Assembly: GCA_018105865.1 (NCBI GenBank)
Contig: CM030849.1
Location: forward strand, 4,016,513 to 4,080,512
Length of the DNA: 64,000 nt
Source of the DNA: Metaphire vulgaris
Lineage: Eukaryota; Annelida; Clitellata; Crassiclitellata; Megascolecidae
Direction: 5' to 3'
Shown here: in pieces, positions 33,181 through 44,359 of the stretch
Numbering within the stretch: position 1 is the stretch's first letter
Layout of the letters: the number at the start of each line of letters is the position of its first letter
The notes under the pieces: generated by a model
What the model was told of the DNA's origin: nothing
Databases searched by the model: none
The model's input: the letters and a program-made list of their open reading frames with translations, nothing else
Position numbers and translations under genes: made by a program

Positions 33181-33952
33181 CAATTGAATTTTTATGAATA
33201 AGCAACATTTCAAAATCTGTTTTATCATATCTACTAACTTTATTTCGGATGCTTCGAACATTGAATTTTCAAAATCAGTTAAGCTCTAACTGCTGTTGTC
33301 TGTCTTTGCCTCCTCTCATGAAGCAGGCAATAATTAAAATGAAACTCTCACAATGAAATGTGTCATTATTTTAAAGACTGAAAGTATCTTAAAGAATAGA
33401 CCTGTAATTTAGTAGATGACTTTTCCTGAGAGAGTCTTCTCGCACGGAAGCAATTTTGATTATTTTGTCTTCCAGACTTATGAAACGTCTTTCTAAAGTC
33501 TCGCTATACAATGTCTATCGATTTGCGAACATTGAGCATCATTCAACAGAAAACGCGCTTAAAATCCCTCCTAGACTAGCGCGTACTTTGTCCGTTAACA
33601 TAAAACTTAACTAATTAAAATTAGTACAAATTTACATTAATAAACGCTAATTAATTAGATTAAGTTATTAAGTAGCAAGTTATACAGTTAAGCAAGTAAA
33701 CATTTTATAACAATTGAAAATAATTAATAATAAACTCTCGCTATCTGTGGAATGGTCGACACATCGTCCTATGAGCAATCGACCTAGAACCTAGAACCTT
33801 GTATATGAAACAGAAAAATTTGAAGGAATAATCAAGTAAAATTTATTGTATATGTATTGCCCTAAATAACAGCTTAAACCTTTGCTGCTACAATCAAAAG
33901 TCAACGAATTAATGGAATACAATTGAAATTTGTCCGCAATTATCTTCTAAAC
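33181..33952. other. End of tandem block and 3' flank of ankyrin-cGLR paralogue 2
   Basis: AATAAGCAACATTTCAAAAT at 33197 aligns with the AATAAA regions of copies 1 and 2. Homology ends at about 33555. The rest is AT-rich with no ORF and presumably holds the 3' UTR of the minus-strand gene. Confidence 0.45.
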
Positions 33953-36900
33953 TTAAAACAAACTCTCCTTATCGTCGATGAAAATCGATCCAAGAAATGT
34001 GCACACTTTACGATGACAGTACAAGTCGCATTTGAATTTCTGTGAATTCATTGTATCTGGTCTCTGCAATGCGGTTTCACGAAGATGCCTGATAACTTGT
34101 TCTCGAGCAAAATGCTCCAGAATGCGATCAAGCGACGGTCGCCGATAGCATAAATCATGAAGGTCTAGAAATGAGATGTTAGAATCATCCAGTGAAATAC
34201 ATCGATATAATAGATAAGCGTCTATGTTAACGGGAAACCTTTGAAAATCCGTATCTGGAGCCGCACGAACGGCGTGTTCATCTATCCGATATTCATCGTT
34301 GATTGGTAAGGAGAATGTCGGCATAAAGTAGCATGGGCAGAAATCCTGTGCTGTAAAGTAGAGATGACAGTTCATTAAGCTTTCCAACCAAAGCTGAAAG
34401 TTTTCTTGAATTGGATGAAATTTCAATGTGCAAGAATTTAATTCCAGTTCGGAAACTGTTTCAGAAGGAGTAAGAGCTTCGATGCAGTACAAAAAGGAAT
34501 TTTTTAGAGTGTAGCAGCTAGGCTTCTCCCATCGAGTATAAACGTCGTTCGACTTTGTGATCAATTGTTTTCCAATCATAAAAGCCTGTTTAGCGATGAC
34601 TGAACTTCGCCTAATCATTTCGCTCTCAGCTGGAGCAAAAGATATCCTAGCACAGGACTCCGAATATGGGACCCATGGATACAGTCGCTGCGGCCAATCA
34701 AGCACAAAATTGCAACCTCCAGCCTTAACATCATCGTCAACATTAGCTATGGCATCATCCGGCCACCAGCCATCAATATGAATGCAAGGAACAATGTCGA
34801 TTGATACTGATATAACGCTCTTTTCGTTACCCATCTTCATCTTTGTTTTCCTAAGCCGTAAAGTTGAGGCTAAACCGCTTTTGCGATCCAAATTCGCAAA
34901 CTCGTCGATCCTCAGATTACAGTCCCAGTCAAGATTCTTGTGAGTTTCAATGAAATTCGCATCCTTTAAGACATTTGCCAAAAGAATGTTGAATAGCTCA
35001 TTAAGTTTTTCAGTGATCAGAATTCCGTCCTTGTTAAATAGATCGTCAAACTCTTTCGCGTCGTTATTTCTGCATTGTGTCCTTTTCAGGTGAACAAATC
35101 CAGACGGCAGTTCCGGAGACAGAGAAACTTCACACAGTCGACTGACCTTTGTAAGAATGAAATTGAAATCGAATTCATCCGGTAAATCTAGTTTCGTCCC
35201 TTCGTAAGAGCTCCCAACAAGTTTCACCCGCGCCACGCACCGCGGATCTCTTCTTTCGATTTCGAATGCCAGATTCTTCATGAAATCCGTTACTTCTCGG
35301 GTAATGTCAATGACTGAAGGATGAAGAAATGCATATTCTCCCACTTTCCATACTATTTCAGGAATAACTTCAGGATTCAAATGTTCACACCATCGTCCAA
35401 GGCCTCCATCCTTAAGAGATTGAATTGTGCTGTCTTTGGAATGTTCAACTTTTCGAGGATATCCATAAATACGATCGACTGCCTCGTAGATTATATTTTG
35501 TATGTGATCTCGATAAACAGTTTCAAACAGTTTTTGTTTCTCTCCGTAACGGCCCTTTAACATTTTGGCCATTTCAATCGCCGCTATTCCGTCATTGTCT
35601 CTTATGAATGGGTCAGCACTGTAGGATAAAAGCAACGATATTACGCTTTTATCGCTCACGTAGTGTAGTGGGGTGCGCCCGTAAATGTCAGTTTCGTTCA
35701 CGCTGCAACCGATTGCGATTAAAATCTCTACAACACTAGCTGCATCAGTGGACCATTCTGGATGTGAATTGATGGTGAAATGCAAAGGTGTTCTTCCTTT
35801 TCGATCCCTGATCGAAGCCATTTCTTTACGAATAACTGAATTCAACTTAAACACATTCTTTTCTGCGATCGCGTAGTTGATTTTTCCATACATTCTTTGA
35901 TAATTGTAATTCGAGTTTGCAGGCTGTATACTAGCGGCTAGTCGATATAGAAGCCTGTCATATGCGACGCTCGTCCCAGCATTACTTGAAAGAAATTGGG
36001 TTTTGTGCTGGAAAACATTTAATGTGGCTCCATTAAGTTTTAAGGCTTCCATAATTAGAGTAGACATTTCTGGAATCGATGCCTCAGCTATGTCCAATGG
36101 CGAATATCCTTCACAATCCCAAGCATTAACGTCCACGTCTCGTATTTCAAGAAGCTGTTGAATTGCCTTCAGCTTGTCTTCTTCCATTTTACTTCGATTT
36201 CTGTTGTAGAGAAAATGAGGTTCCAGTGTTTCAAATAACGTCACTTTTGTTTCCTTTCGTCTCTTCAATTCATCGACGTTTTTGGGAATGCCACCAAAAT
36301 CTATCCACAAAGTAGGATTCAGGACTTCATATAGGGCATGATGCAGGGCAGTAAAACCACGATTGTCTGATAAATTCACTGATGACCCTGCATTCAGTAG
36401 CATTTTAACATTACTCGCATGCTTCCACATTGCGGCTTTCATTAAAGCCGTTTGACCGTCATGACCTCTAGCGTCAAGGTCTAACCAAGTGTGTGTCTGT
36501 TTTGCCCAATCCAGTATTGTGCGCATAATGAAAGTGCAACCAATCTCACTAGCTATCACCAATGGCGTTCTGCCTTCCTTGTCTCGTTGATTAACATTGA
36601 TGCCGTAGCGAAATAGCAGCAACAGAATTTCGTAAGTGACATTGCGATGGTTTACATGGCAAAAATAATCGACAGGATACTTACAGCATTGGAAAATTAG
36701 ATGTAGCGCTGTTTCAGCTCTAAAGTTTAAAGCGTTAACGCTGATTTTGTCGGATTTTAAGACACATTCAACTGAATACAATTGCGCGTGATCATGATCA
36801 ACATCGTAATGGAAACCAGGCCTACTTTTTCTGGAATCAAGAAGCATATGCATTATACGATCGCCGTTTGAGTGATTTTGTTTAGCTACCAAATTGTCGA

Positions 36901-38698
36901 AACCAAGAAGCAGCTCTATAATGTCATCATCAGATTTTCTAAATGCCGCTTCCACTGCCATTTTCCAGGTAGACATATTAAAGGTGTAATTCACCCGGTA
37001 GGTATCATCTGTCGCCCATACCTTGCAATAGGACAACTCCCTATACAGACGCATCACGCTATCTTCGTCGTATTCTATTCTGGCCTTTTTAAGCAGAGAC
37101 TTGACAAAGTTCTCGTTTTTATTTTCAATTGCCGCTAAAAGGTTGTAATTGTCAAACAAACCGGTAACTCTTTCGCCCAAGTCATCGACCACGTCAATAT
37201 CAAGTTGAATTCTGCCTTTTCTTCTCAACTTTAGAAGCATTTGTGCGAGGGTGTTGCATCCCTTCTCGCATGCTTTCATCAACGTTGATTTTTGGAAAGC
37301 ATTTCTGCGATTAAAGTCAAATCCATGTTCAATGAGAATGTTAAGAAATTCATATACACGATTCTTAGGCAGTGATTCGTTCCCAACAGCATTAATATGG
37401 AGTATTGTTTCCTTATGGAAATTCAATGCGTTTACCTCACATCTCCCACACTCCAGTAAAATATTAATTTTCTGCAACTCTCGAGATTCGCCTTTACTTG
37501 AGAAGAATTCTTTAACGGCCACATGAAGAACGGTTTGTCCTTCTTCATTGAATCCTTTAGTAAAACGAATGTCATTTAGAAGCAGATTCAAGATGTTGTA
37601 ATGAGATCCTCTTTTTGCCAACCAAACAGCTTCCAACCAAACTGAAAAACTGATTGAAGAATCGACGAAACCTTTCGAAGCTGGTTGTAATTTATTTAAT
37701 TCTTCACTCGGTGAAAGGTCAGAGGTGCTTTCAGTAAAGGTTTCAGATCGACGATATAAAACTTCAAACTGTGGAGAGCAGTCTATATTATTGAGTTTTT
37801 CAAATTCACTCTTTTTATTTGAAAGACGCAAATAGTGTTTTGCACCCTCTAAGTTGTCACTTTCAACTGCGGTTAGGAATAATGTCTGATCAATAAGTGT
37901 CACTATTTCTGCTTTATTTGATTGTTTAGAAATGGACAAAACAGTTTCCCCATCGCTATCTCTTGCATTGATATCCAATTTTACCCCACTAGTGTCTTTC
38001 CATTTTAATATTTCACGAACAGCGACAACGTTTCCTTTCTTACATGCGATCATCAAAGCCGTTTCACCAAATACGTTTCTTTGATTGATATCCACTTCAT
38101 GACTGAGAATTTTTTGTATTGCTTCCTTCAGTTCATAAGATTCCGGAAAACAACATGCAAAATGCAGCACTGTTTCTTCGCGATTGGTCAAAACATTCAC
38201 AAAAAATTTGCAATTATTCAAGAGTAGGCATATTTCAGATCCTTTCCTGTTCTCATTATCTAATTGTTGATGACGTTGAAACAGTGCCAGATGTAGAGCG
38301 GTCCAACCTTCTCTTGATTCTACTGAAGCGATCTTTTCAAATTCGAAAAGTAGATTAACTATTCCAAGGCAATTATTGTGATCTGCCTCAAAAAGAGCAG
38401 CCAACCAATCTGAATAACTGATGCAACTGCCAGGTGGACGTCCCGCATCAAAAGCCATTAAATTTAGGCGATTCTTTCTCATTATAGAACAAAGGCACAA
38501 GGCTTGAAAACATCTAGCGTATTCAGCTCTCCAGCTATTCAGAAATCTTTTTACAGTTTTCACTTTTATATCCCTTACGGCCCGAGAAAATAGCGCAGAA
38601 GAAAGCGAATTAAACTCAGCAATATTCTTTCTACGGGCCGCGAGTATCAATGCTGCTGCTTCCGATTGAATGTCGTTGACGTCTAACTTTGCGGCCAT
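33953..38698 (-). CDS. Ankyrin-repeat / Mab-21 (cGAS-like) nucleotidyltransferase, paralogue 2, complete
   Basis: A single uninterrupted frame of 1,581 codons starting MAAKLDVNDIQ. No intron is needed. Residues ~128-1045 hold well over a dozen diverged ankyrin units in blocks (EGWTALHLALF, NVFGETALMIACKKGN, DNRGFTALHHAL, RKGRTPLHFTI, YGRTPLHYV) separated by less regular helical segments. The nucleotidyltransferase follows: G1162-S-S, DEFDFN with E1175 and D1177, and D1301 in SIDIVPCI. These match the G-S and E-x-D...D pattern of cGAS. RISFAPAESEMI and the LKNSFLYCI helix resemble the Mab-21 C-terminal half. I see no cGAS-type zinc thumb. No signal peptide or membrane segment, so probably cytosolic. 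Likely role: ligand-sensing enzyme of the cGLR type, with ankyrin repeats as a sensor or scaffold. Activity is inferred from the retained acids only. Confidence 0.93.
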   Translation of the reverse strand: MAAKLDVNDIQSEAAALILAARRKNIAEFNSLSSALFSRAVRDIKVKTVKRFLNSWRAEYARCFQALCLCSIMRKNRLNLMAFDAGRPPGSCISYSDWLAALFEADHNNCLGIVNLLFEFEKIASVESREGWTALHLALFQRHQQLDNENRKGSEICLLLNNCKFFVNVLTNREETVLHFACCFPESYELKEAIQKILSHEVDINQRNVFGETALMIACKKGNVVAVREILKWKDTSGVKLDINARDSDGETVLSISKQSNKAEIVTLIDQTLFLTAVESDNLEGAKHYLRLSNKKSEFEKLNNIDCSPQFEVLYRRSETFTESTSDLSPSEELNKLQPASKGFVDSSISFSVWLEAVWLAKRGSHYNILNLLLNDIRFTKGFNEEGQTVLHVAVKEFFSSKGESRELQKINILLECGRCEVNALNFHKETILHINAVGNESLPKNRVYEFLNILIEHGFDFNRRNAFQKSTLMKACEKGCNTLAQMLLKLRRKGRIQLDIDVVDDLGERVTGLFDNYNLLAAIENKNENFVKSLLKKARIEYDEDSVMRLYRELSYCKVWATDDTYRVNYTFNMSTWKMAVEAAFRKSDDDIIELLLGFDNLVAKQNHSNGDRIMHMLLDSRKSRPGFHYDVDHDHAQLYSVECVLKSDKISVNALNFRAETALHLIFQCCKYPVDYFCHVNHRNVTYEILLLLFRYGINVNQRDKEGRTPLVIASEIGCTFIMRTILDWAKQTHTWLDLDARGHDGQTALMKAAMWKHASNVKMLLNAGSSVNLSDNRGFTALHHALYEVLNPTLWIDFGGIPKNVDELKRRKETKVTLFETLEPHFLYNRNRSKMEEDKLKAIQQLLEIRDVDVNAWDCEGYSPLDIAEASIPEMSTLIMEALKLNGATLNVFQHKTQFLSSNAGTSVAYDRLLYRLAASIQPANSNYNYQRMYGKINYAIAEKNVFKLNSVIRKEMASIRDRKGRTPLHFTINSHPEWSTDAASVVEILIAIGCSVNETDIYGRTPLHYVSDKSVISLLLSYSADPFIRDNDGIAAIEMAKMLKGRYGEKQKLFETVYRDHIQNIIYEAVDRIYGYPRKVEHSKDSTIQSLKDGGLGRWCEHLNPEVIPEIVWKVGEYAFLHPSVIDITREVTDFMKNLAFEIERRDPRCVARVKLVGSSYEGTKLDLPDEFDFNFILTKVSRLCEVSLSPELPSGFVHLKRTQCRNNDAKEFDDLFNKDGILITEKLNELFNILLANVLKDANFIETHKNLDWDCNLRIDEFANLDRKSGLASTLRLRKTKMKMGNEKSVISVSIDIVPCIHIDGWWPDDAIANVDDDVKAGGCNFVLDWPQRLYPWVPYSESCARISFAPAESEMIRRSSVIAKQAFMIGKQLITKSNDVYTRWEKPSCYTLKNSFLYCIEALTPSETVSELELNSCTLKFHPIQENFQLWLESLMNCHLYFTAQDFCPCYFMPTFSLPINDEYRIDEHAVRAAPDTDFQRFPVNIDAYLLYRCISLDDSNISFLDLHDLCYRRPSLDRILEHFAREQVIRHLRETALQRPDTMNSQKFKCDLYCHRKVCTFLGSIFIDDKESLF

Positions 38699-39436
38699 TT
38701 CGCACGATCAAATATGCTCCTGCTGTGAACGCTGCTGTGGTCTGTGGTCGTACAAGCAATGCACGAATACTGTTAAAGCACGCTTATAACCATTTCAACA
38801 TTCAGATAGTATTTTCGATGCTCTTTCATCGATCCTACAGCTGAATTCTATTTTTTCTTAGCGAATTTCTTTAACAATAGTTTTTATATTTAAAATGCAA
38901 CAAATTTAATGTAAATATTCAGTCATGCAGTGATTGCAGTCGATTGTTTTCTACTGCGTGTACACTTGACAGCATTATGGCAGTGCATAGTCGATTTCAG
39001 TGTTACCAATATGATTTTTAAAAATCTCAGATCTGCCTGAGAAAAAAATCTATTTATGTATTTTTGGCAGTTTTTTGCCATTATTTCACATATTTTCATT
39101 ATTTTTAGCGATTTTGGCCAAATTTTCAGAATTTTTGATAATCATTCAGCCACAAATTCTTGACGATCAAAAAGGATCATCGCCTTTATTCTCTTCTTTC
39201 TTACTTCAATTTTCAACCTATAATCCAAGCGTAACACAGTTGCAAAAATCTCCTTCACTGCAAAAGGCCAAATTCCATAAAAAGTCCAGGTTCCATGTAA
39301 AAATACCCAGAAAATTCTAATGCACTGAAATATTCCAGATCCCACCTATAAATATCCAGAAATACCAAAAAATTCTAGCACACTGAAAAATCCCAGAATC
39401 CATAAAAACTCCCAGAACCCAGAAAACACACTAAAA
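38699..39436. other. Upstream region of ankyrin-cGLR paralogue 2; no gene
   Basis: Promoter region of the minus-strand gene, then AT-rich DNA with short degenerate repeats of a CCAGAAATNCCA/ATTCTAGCACACTGAAA type (about 39290-39430). No TATA box is obvious. Confidence 0.4.
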
Positions 39437-39661
39437 CAGTAGCGTGTAGAGGGGCGGTGGCCCCGGGCGCAGACCCAAGGGGGGCGTAAAAATTGAGCTG
39501 ATGACCTTTTTTTTTGCTCAGCGGGTACTTTCTGGACAATTTGGCCCCAGGGCGTCGAGCACCAGAGGGCGTAAAATTTGACCTGATGACCTTTTTTTTG
39601 CTCGACGGACGTACTTTGGACAACTTGGCCCCGGGCGTCGGCCACTCTCTACACGCCACTG
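39437..39661. mobile_element. CAGTAGCGTGTAGAGG MITE
   Basis: Ends CAGTAGCGTGTAGAG and CTCTACACGCCACTG. Flanks CACTAAAA and CTCTAAAA (7/8). Two copies of the GATGACCTTTTTTTT motif inside. Confidence 0.8.
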
Positions 39662-39705
39662 CTCTAAAACCCCAGACATTTTGAACAAATCCCAGCACTG
39701 GTAAC

Positions 39706-39865
39706 CAGTGTTTATTCTAGGCCTTCTCTGGGAGAAATCCCCTCCCCAAAGTTCGAAATCCCCCCAAATGTTTTTGACATTTGGGCAATTAGTATGACCT
39801 CACCAGTGTCTGTTCCCCCCAAAATTTAAAACTCCCCGATGTCTATGTGGCTAGAATAGCCACTG
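39706..39865. mobile_element. CAGTGTTTATTCTAGG MITE
   Basis: Ends CAGTGTTTATTCTAG and CTAGAATAGCCACTG with similar ACTGGTA flanks. A truncated relative occurs at about 63454 (CAGTGTTTATTCTAGGCC). Confidence 0.7.
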
Positions 39866-40336
39866 ACTGGTAGCATTGGTCGAATCAATAGGAATTAATA
39901 ATCATGAGTCATACCTTCAGATGCAGCGAGATCTGGCACGAAACGCTTCAATAAGAAATTTGAGCACACAAATATCTGTCGTTATAAGACTTACGCATCT
40001 CTTCGCGGCCTTAATGGCTGCGATAAAGTTGTTCAATGTTCAAATTGTTCTAGTTGTAATATTAACTCGCTGATTGATTTTATCTCGGCGATTTTAAGCC
40101 ACGTGAGCCACGGCACGTAAGCCACGGCGGTATAAGCCAGTCCTAATTCGGGCCTAGACTTTGTAATGGCGAGTCTTGCACCAAGCTGCTGTCAACCGTT
40201 TGAGACCCACAGACAGCATTAACGGTCTACTGCGCAGTGGTGTAGGCTATAGACCTGGACCTATATCTGAAAGACCGAATAGAAAGACCTGCCTAGCTAT
40301 GATAACATTGTTTATTGATTACAGTGCTATCAATGT
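39866..40336. other. No gene recognised
   Basis: Short direct repeats of a TAAGCCACG type at about 40095-40135 and nothing else supportable. Confidence 0.35.
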
Positions 40337-40694
40337 CAGTGGTTCTCAACCCTCTTGGCCTCGCGGACCACTTTTGAAGACTTCAAAAATGTCTCGCGGA
40401 CCACCTGATAAATTGAGCAGTCATCTGCGACAAAACAGCGATAATGTCTAATGACCGTTTGCTCTTTTTTGCTTGTCAGACCTTCCACGTTGAAAATGCA
40501 CAAAATACATACAAAATGCGCTGATAACTCTTTGTGCTGATGACCTTGTTTTGCTGGACGTACTTTTAAGATTTTTCACATGGAAAATATATACGTCTAA
40601 TTTTTATTTAGGTTTTTTCAGACTTCGCCGCGAATCACTAGACCCCATCTCGCGGACCACTTGTGGTCCGCGGACCACGGGTTGAGAACCACTG
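40337..40694. mobile_element. hAT-like MITE, 358 bp
   Basis: Ends CAGTGGTTCTCAACCC and GGGTTGAGAACCACTG are perfect inverted repeats. Inner CTCGCGGACCAC and GTGGTCCGCGG extend the symmetry. Contains TTTTTTGCTTGTCAGACC. No clear target duplication. Confidence 0.8.
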
Positions 40695-40719
40695 ATATAT
40701 TCAATGTAACACTGAGAGC

Positions 40720-41160
40720 ATTTGGTGACCGGAAGATTCGGCACCGGAAGATTCGGGAATCGGGACGGAATATTCGGTACGGAATATTCGGTACCGGTCA
40801 GAGAAGATTCGGTACCGGAACATTGGGAATGGTATTTTCAGGATGGCAAATTCGGTTACATGGGTTGGGCACTGGTTCTACCTCCTCACCCTACCTCCCC
40901 TCTCCAATCCCAGGGTCTCTCTGGTTTTGGGTGGTGTCTATACTTACAGCTGTATGTATATGCCCCTATAATATATTTAAGTAGATTATTTAAGTAGAAT
41001 TTAGGTAGGTATACTATTGATAATTATATTAATTTTACTGATTTATACGGTTTAGGATTAGGATTAGGGTTATGGCTACTGAAATGTTTGTCGAACATGT
41101 TCCGATTTATCCGGTACCGAATTATCCCACCGAATGTTCCGGGAACCGAGCATTTATAGC
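40720..41160. mobile_element. Element with GGAATATTCGGTACC subrepeats and a telomere-like core
   Basis: The left arm has repeated ACCGGAAGATTCGG/GGAATATTCGGTAC units. The right arm has CCGGTACCGAATTATCCC and CCGAATGTTCCGG in inverse orientation. The centre reads TTTAGGATTAGGATTAGGG. Similar in plan to 63080-63360. Confidence 0.5.
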
Positions 41161-41238
41161 GACCAGCGACTTAGTGTCTTGGCAGCGCACATGTAACATC
41201 TCCCTACAATAATTACCTTACTGACCGGCAGCATCGAG

Positions 41239-41524
41239 CAGTGGCATTACGTGGGTGGGAGTGAGGGGGAATTTGCAGAAAGCCACCCGGGCCCCGAAAG
41301 AAGGGGCCCCCGACTGAGTGATCTCTGATGGCCTGTAGACATCATAAACAGCGTAAAAAACAGTGACAAGCAAAAAAGGTCATCACTAGTTTTCAAGAGT
41401 TGCAATTCTACATTGTTTCGGAAGTCAGTGACAAACAAAAAACTCATCGTCAATTTTTAAGACTTGTAAGAGGTCCCGTATCAAGGATGCCCTCTGGGCC
41501 CCCGAAAGTCACGCTACGCCATTG
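41239..41524. mobile_element. CAGTGGCATTACG MITE with perfect 8-bp TSD
   Basis: Starts CAGTGGCATTACGTGGG, ends CACGCTACGCCATTG, flanked by GCATCGAG on both sides (41231 and 41525). Two GTGACAARCAAAAAA motifs inside. Confidence 0.85.
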
Positions 41525-41559
41525 GCATCGAGGAAATTAAAGAGAGGGTCAGATAAATG

Positions 41560-41740
41560 CAAGATTGCCAAGAGAATGAACCCACAGGCGCTAGACAAGG
41601 ACCTGTCATAGTGTGCATAAACAGTGGTGTAAATATCGTGAAGTGGCCTTTTGTATCGCTTCTGGTCTTTTGCGGATGGATTTGAAGTACCCTTGGGTAT
41701 TAGAACTGGTGCTATAGAAGTGCATTATTATTATTATTTG
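41560..41740 (+). repeat. SINE-like 3' tail
   Basis: GGTCTTTTGCGGATGGATTT, GGTATTAGAACTGGTGCTAT and a (TTA)n end match about 61620-61700. The 5' limit is unclear. Confidence 0.5.
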
Positions 41741-41857
41741 CTTTGTATCATTCACATGTGCTCTACTGTCGCTTAGTAGGAATTCGTTGCGTAGATGGAA
41801 AACTTTGAGACGGCATCAGTAGGCCTACTCCAAGTTATAGACAAGAGTACCAGCAGT

Positions 41858-41983
<126 letters not shown>

Positions 41984-42603
41984 GTCTGGACCGGACTGGT
42001 CACATTTAGGTTTGCATTTAATATAGTCCTTTTTTTGCGCCACCCTGTACATCTACTAAACAATGTACTGCTTTAGATACTATGACTTCTGGAGGTGTTC
42101 TGCTGATGTTAGGAAGTGTTCCAGAGGGCACTTAACTTACTTTTAGTTTATGGCCTTATGGTCATTATTGTTGATTTTACTGTTTACAGTATGCTATAAC
42201 TGCGCCGTCATAGGCGCAATGCAATTTTATTGCTTCTGGTTTCATTGTACTATTTAACATCGATGTTAGTCGCCGTTACTTACCTACTGCATTTATAGCG
42301 CTATATGAACAGGCGGACAACCCAGGGGATGGAGAACCGCTGCCCTGTCAGGCTGACGCGCAGAGCCAATGCCTAAATATAGGGAGACGCAGACAATTCG
42401 CAAGGGGCTGTTAATTAATTATGTCAACAATTTTTGACCCCCTACCCTCTTGTCAACAACTGTCAACTTTCAGTGACCCCAATATGCAGCCGGTACATTG
42501 CACCCCCTCTCCTCGGGCCTGGTTGGATTCTGCCTGATGAATGCAAGCTATTCGTTTTCCTTTAATTCCTAGTAGCAACCATTCTACTCTCTCTCTCTCT
42601 GGC

Positions 42604-43081
42604 CATCAAGCTCCGTCTGTACCATACACTTGTTCTGTCTGTCCTACTTTACGCGGCCGAGACCTGGACCTTACTCGCCTCGGAAGTAAGGAAGTTGGAA
42701 GCCTTCCATATGAGGTGCCAACGTCAGATCCTTGAAGTACGCTGGTATGATTTCATTACCAACGCGGAGATATCCTCGCGGACTGGATTACCATCACTCA
42801 ATGAACTGATAAGTAGGCGCCGCCTTGCCATTTTCGGTCACGCAGCCCGCCTCGAAGAGACAGTTCCGGTTCATCAAGCCCTCCGCTGCCACGTCGACCT
42901 CTCCATCGGTCGTCCACCTGACCGATCATGGAAGCGCTGTCCTGGTCGTCCCAGGAAAAGATGGATCGACCACATCCGTTCCCAGACCAGCGAGATTCCA
43001 TCTACTCTCTGGAGTCGTGCCATCCGGCGGGGTCATGGTCAAGGGGTGACGCAACGGTCCCCGCTGGCCACGCGCTTCTGA
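42604..43081 (+). pseudogene. Non-LTR retrotransposon ORF2 C-terminal fragment
   Basis: The frame reads SVLLYAAETWTLLASEVRKL, then RCQRQILEVRWYDFITNAEI, ISRRRLAIFGHAARLEETVP, GRPRKRWIDHIR, to TGA at 43079. The sequence after the stop is ATGATGATGA. This is the conserved tail after the reverse transcriptase of RTE/CR1/Jockey-like elements. 5'-truncated, so not autonomous. Confidence 0.85.
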
Positions 43082-43581
43082 TGATGATGAACCATTCTAC
43101 ATGTATTTCTAATTTCCAATGGTGATCCTTTTTTAGATGTGATAGGCTATAATTGTTCTTAGATTATGTCAAGCTCTAGTACATGACAATAGACGCATGT
43201 GAAATTCCGAATCAATATTTAGATGCATATAAATTACTGTATATTCAGTGGCAAGGCCACGGAGGGTCTGAGAGGGGGTTTGAACACCCCACTTGCCATC
43301 ATGACCACCCGTGAGATTCGTGCAAAACTGGCCATTCTTACGGTTGCTAGTCAGGGGTAATTTTGTGGGGAATGGCCGGAAACGGCGTTTCCATTGCTAC
43401 TACGCCAGTTCCCTTAGTTAAATAGTCAAGGAGAGGAGAGGGAGCGTTTCCATTGTTACCATTTTGTCAAATTACTCCTGTTGCTTGTTGGCCTTTGTAT
43501 AGCTTTAGAATTGTCAGTTGCAGCTTTGTATGCAGTACATAATCAAACGCCTTTTGGTAGTCAATTAAGGCCATGTAATAC

Positions 43582-43927
43582 CAGTGGCGTAGCTAAGGGG
43601 GTTTTGGGGGTTAAACCCCCCCCCTTTGGCTGCCGACAAAAATTTTTCCCATGCGTTTCCATATATTTTTATTTTCGGACGCTATTTTGGGGGTCAAAAC
43701 CAACCCCCTTGGCTGGTTGCGGACTTTAAAAATCTCTGAGTGATATAGAAATATAGAATGTAAGGGTGCAAGGAAGGTAACGACCTTTTTTCTTGCTTGT
43801 CAGCTACTAAAAAGGAAAAATAGGAGAAGAAAAGATGAGGATGACCTTTTTTTGTTTGTCAAGATTTTTTGAAGTTGGTCACGTTCAAAACCAAACCACC
43901 CTTCCGGAAATCCTGGCTACACCACTG
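43582..43927. mobile_element. CAGTGGCGTAGC MITE with perfect 8-bp TSD
   Basis: Starts CAGTGGCGTAGCTAAGG, ends CTGGCTACACCACTG, flanked by TGTAATAC on both sides (43574 and 43928). Contains two TTGTCARS-type motifs. Confidence 0.88.
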
Positions 43928-43935
43928 TGTAATAC

Positions 43936-44208
43936 TGTATAATAATAATAATAATAATAAATAATATTAATGGACACTACAAATTATATACATGATCACC
44001 ATTTTCATAAACTGGTTTCAGCAAAGAATTTGTCACAATAGTTAATAATATTAAGCAATGCACGCATTTAAACACACATTTATACAGTCGAACAGTCAAA
44101 CCTGCATATTAAACTGTAATCCATTACCATTTCACTGCAAAATCGTTTCCTGTATATATGTGTCACATAAAATTATATTACACAGTAATAACACTTAGTA
44201 CCGTAATA
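43936..44208. other. No gene recognised
   Basis: AT-rich sequence with a short (AAT)n. Confidence 0.35.
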
Positions 44209-44359
44209 CAGTGTTCTACCAGACTCCAGGCCTTGGGGGGATTGACTTGGTTTGAGGGGAAAAGACACAATTCAATGCAAAATTTGTGTAAGTGCTGGAA
44301 TTTTGAGGTGGGAGGGGGCGGGGGAATCTCCCCTCCTAACAGGCCTGGATAAAACACTG
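44209..44359. mobile_element. CAGTGTT...AACACTG MITE, copy 1
   Basis: Ends CAGTGTTCTACCAGACTCC and GGATAAAACACTG. The interior GGGGAAAAGACACAATTCAA is shared with 60097-60261, in the opposite orientation. Confidence 0.65.

Noticed and set aside
42541..43081. Functional reverse transcriptase gene
   Set aside because: Only the C-terminal tail is present; no catalytic RT motif or endonuclease domain lies upstream.
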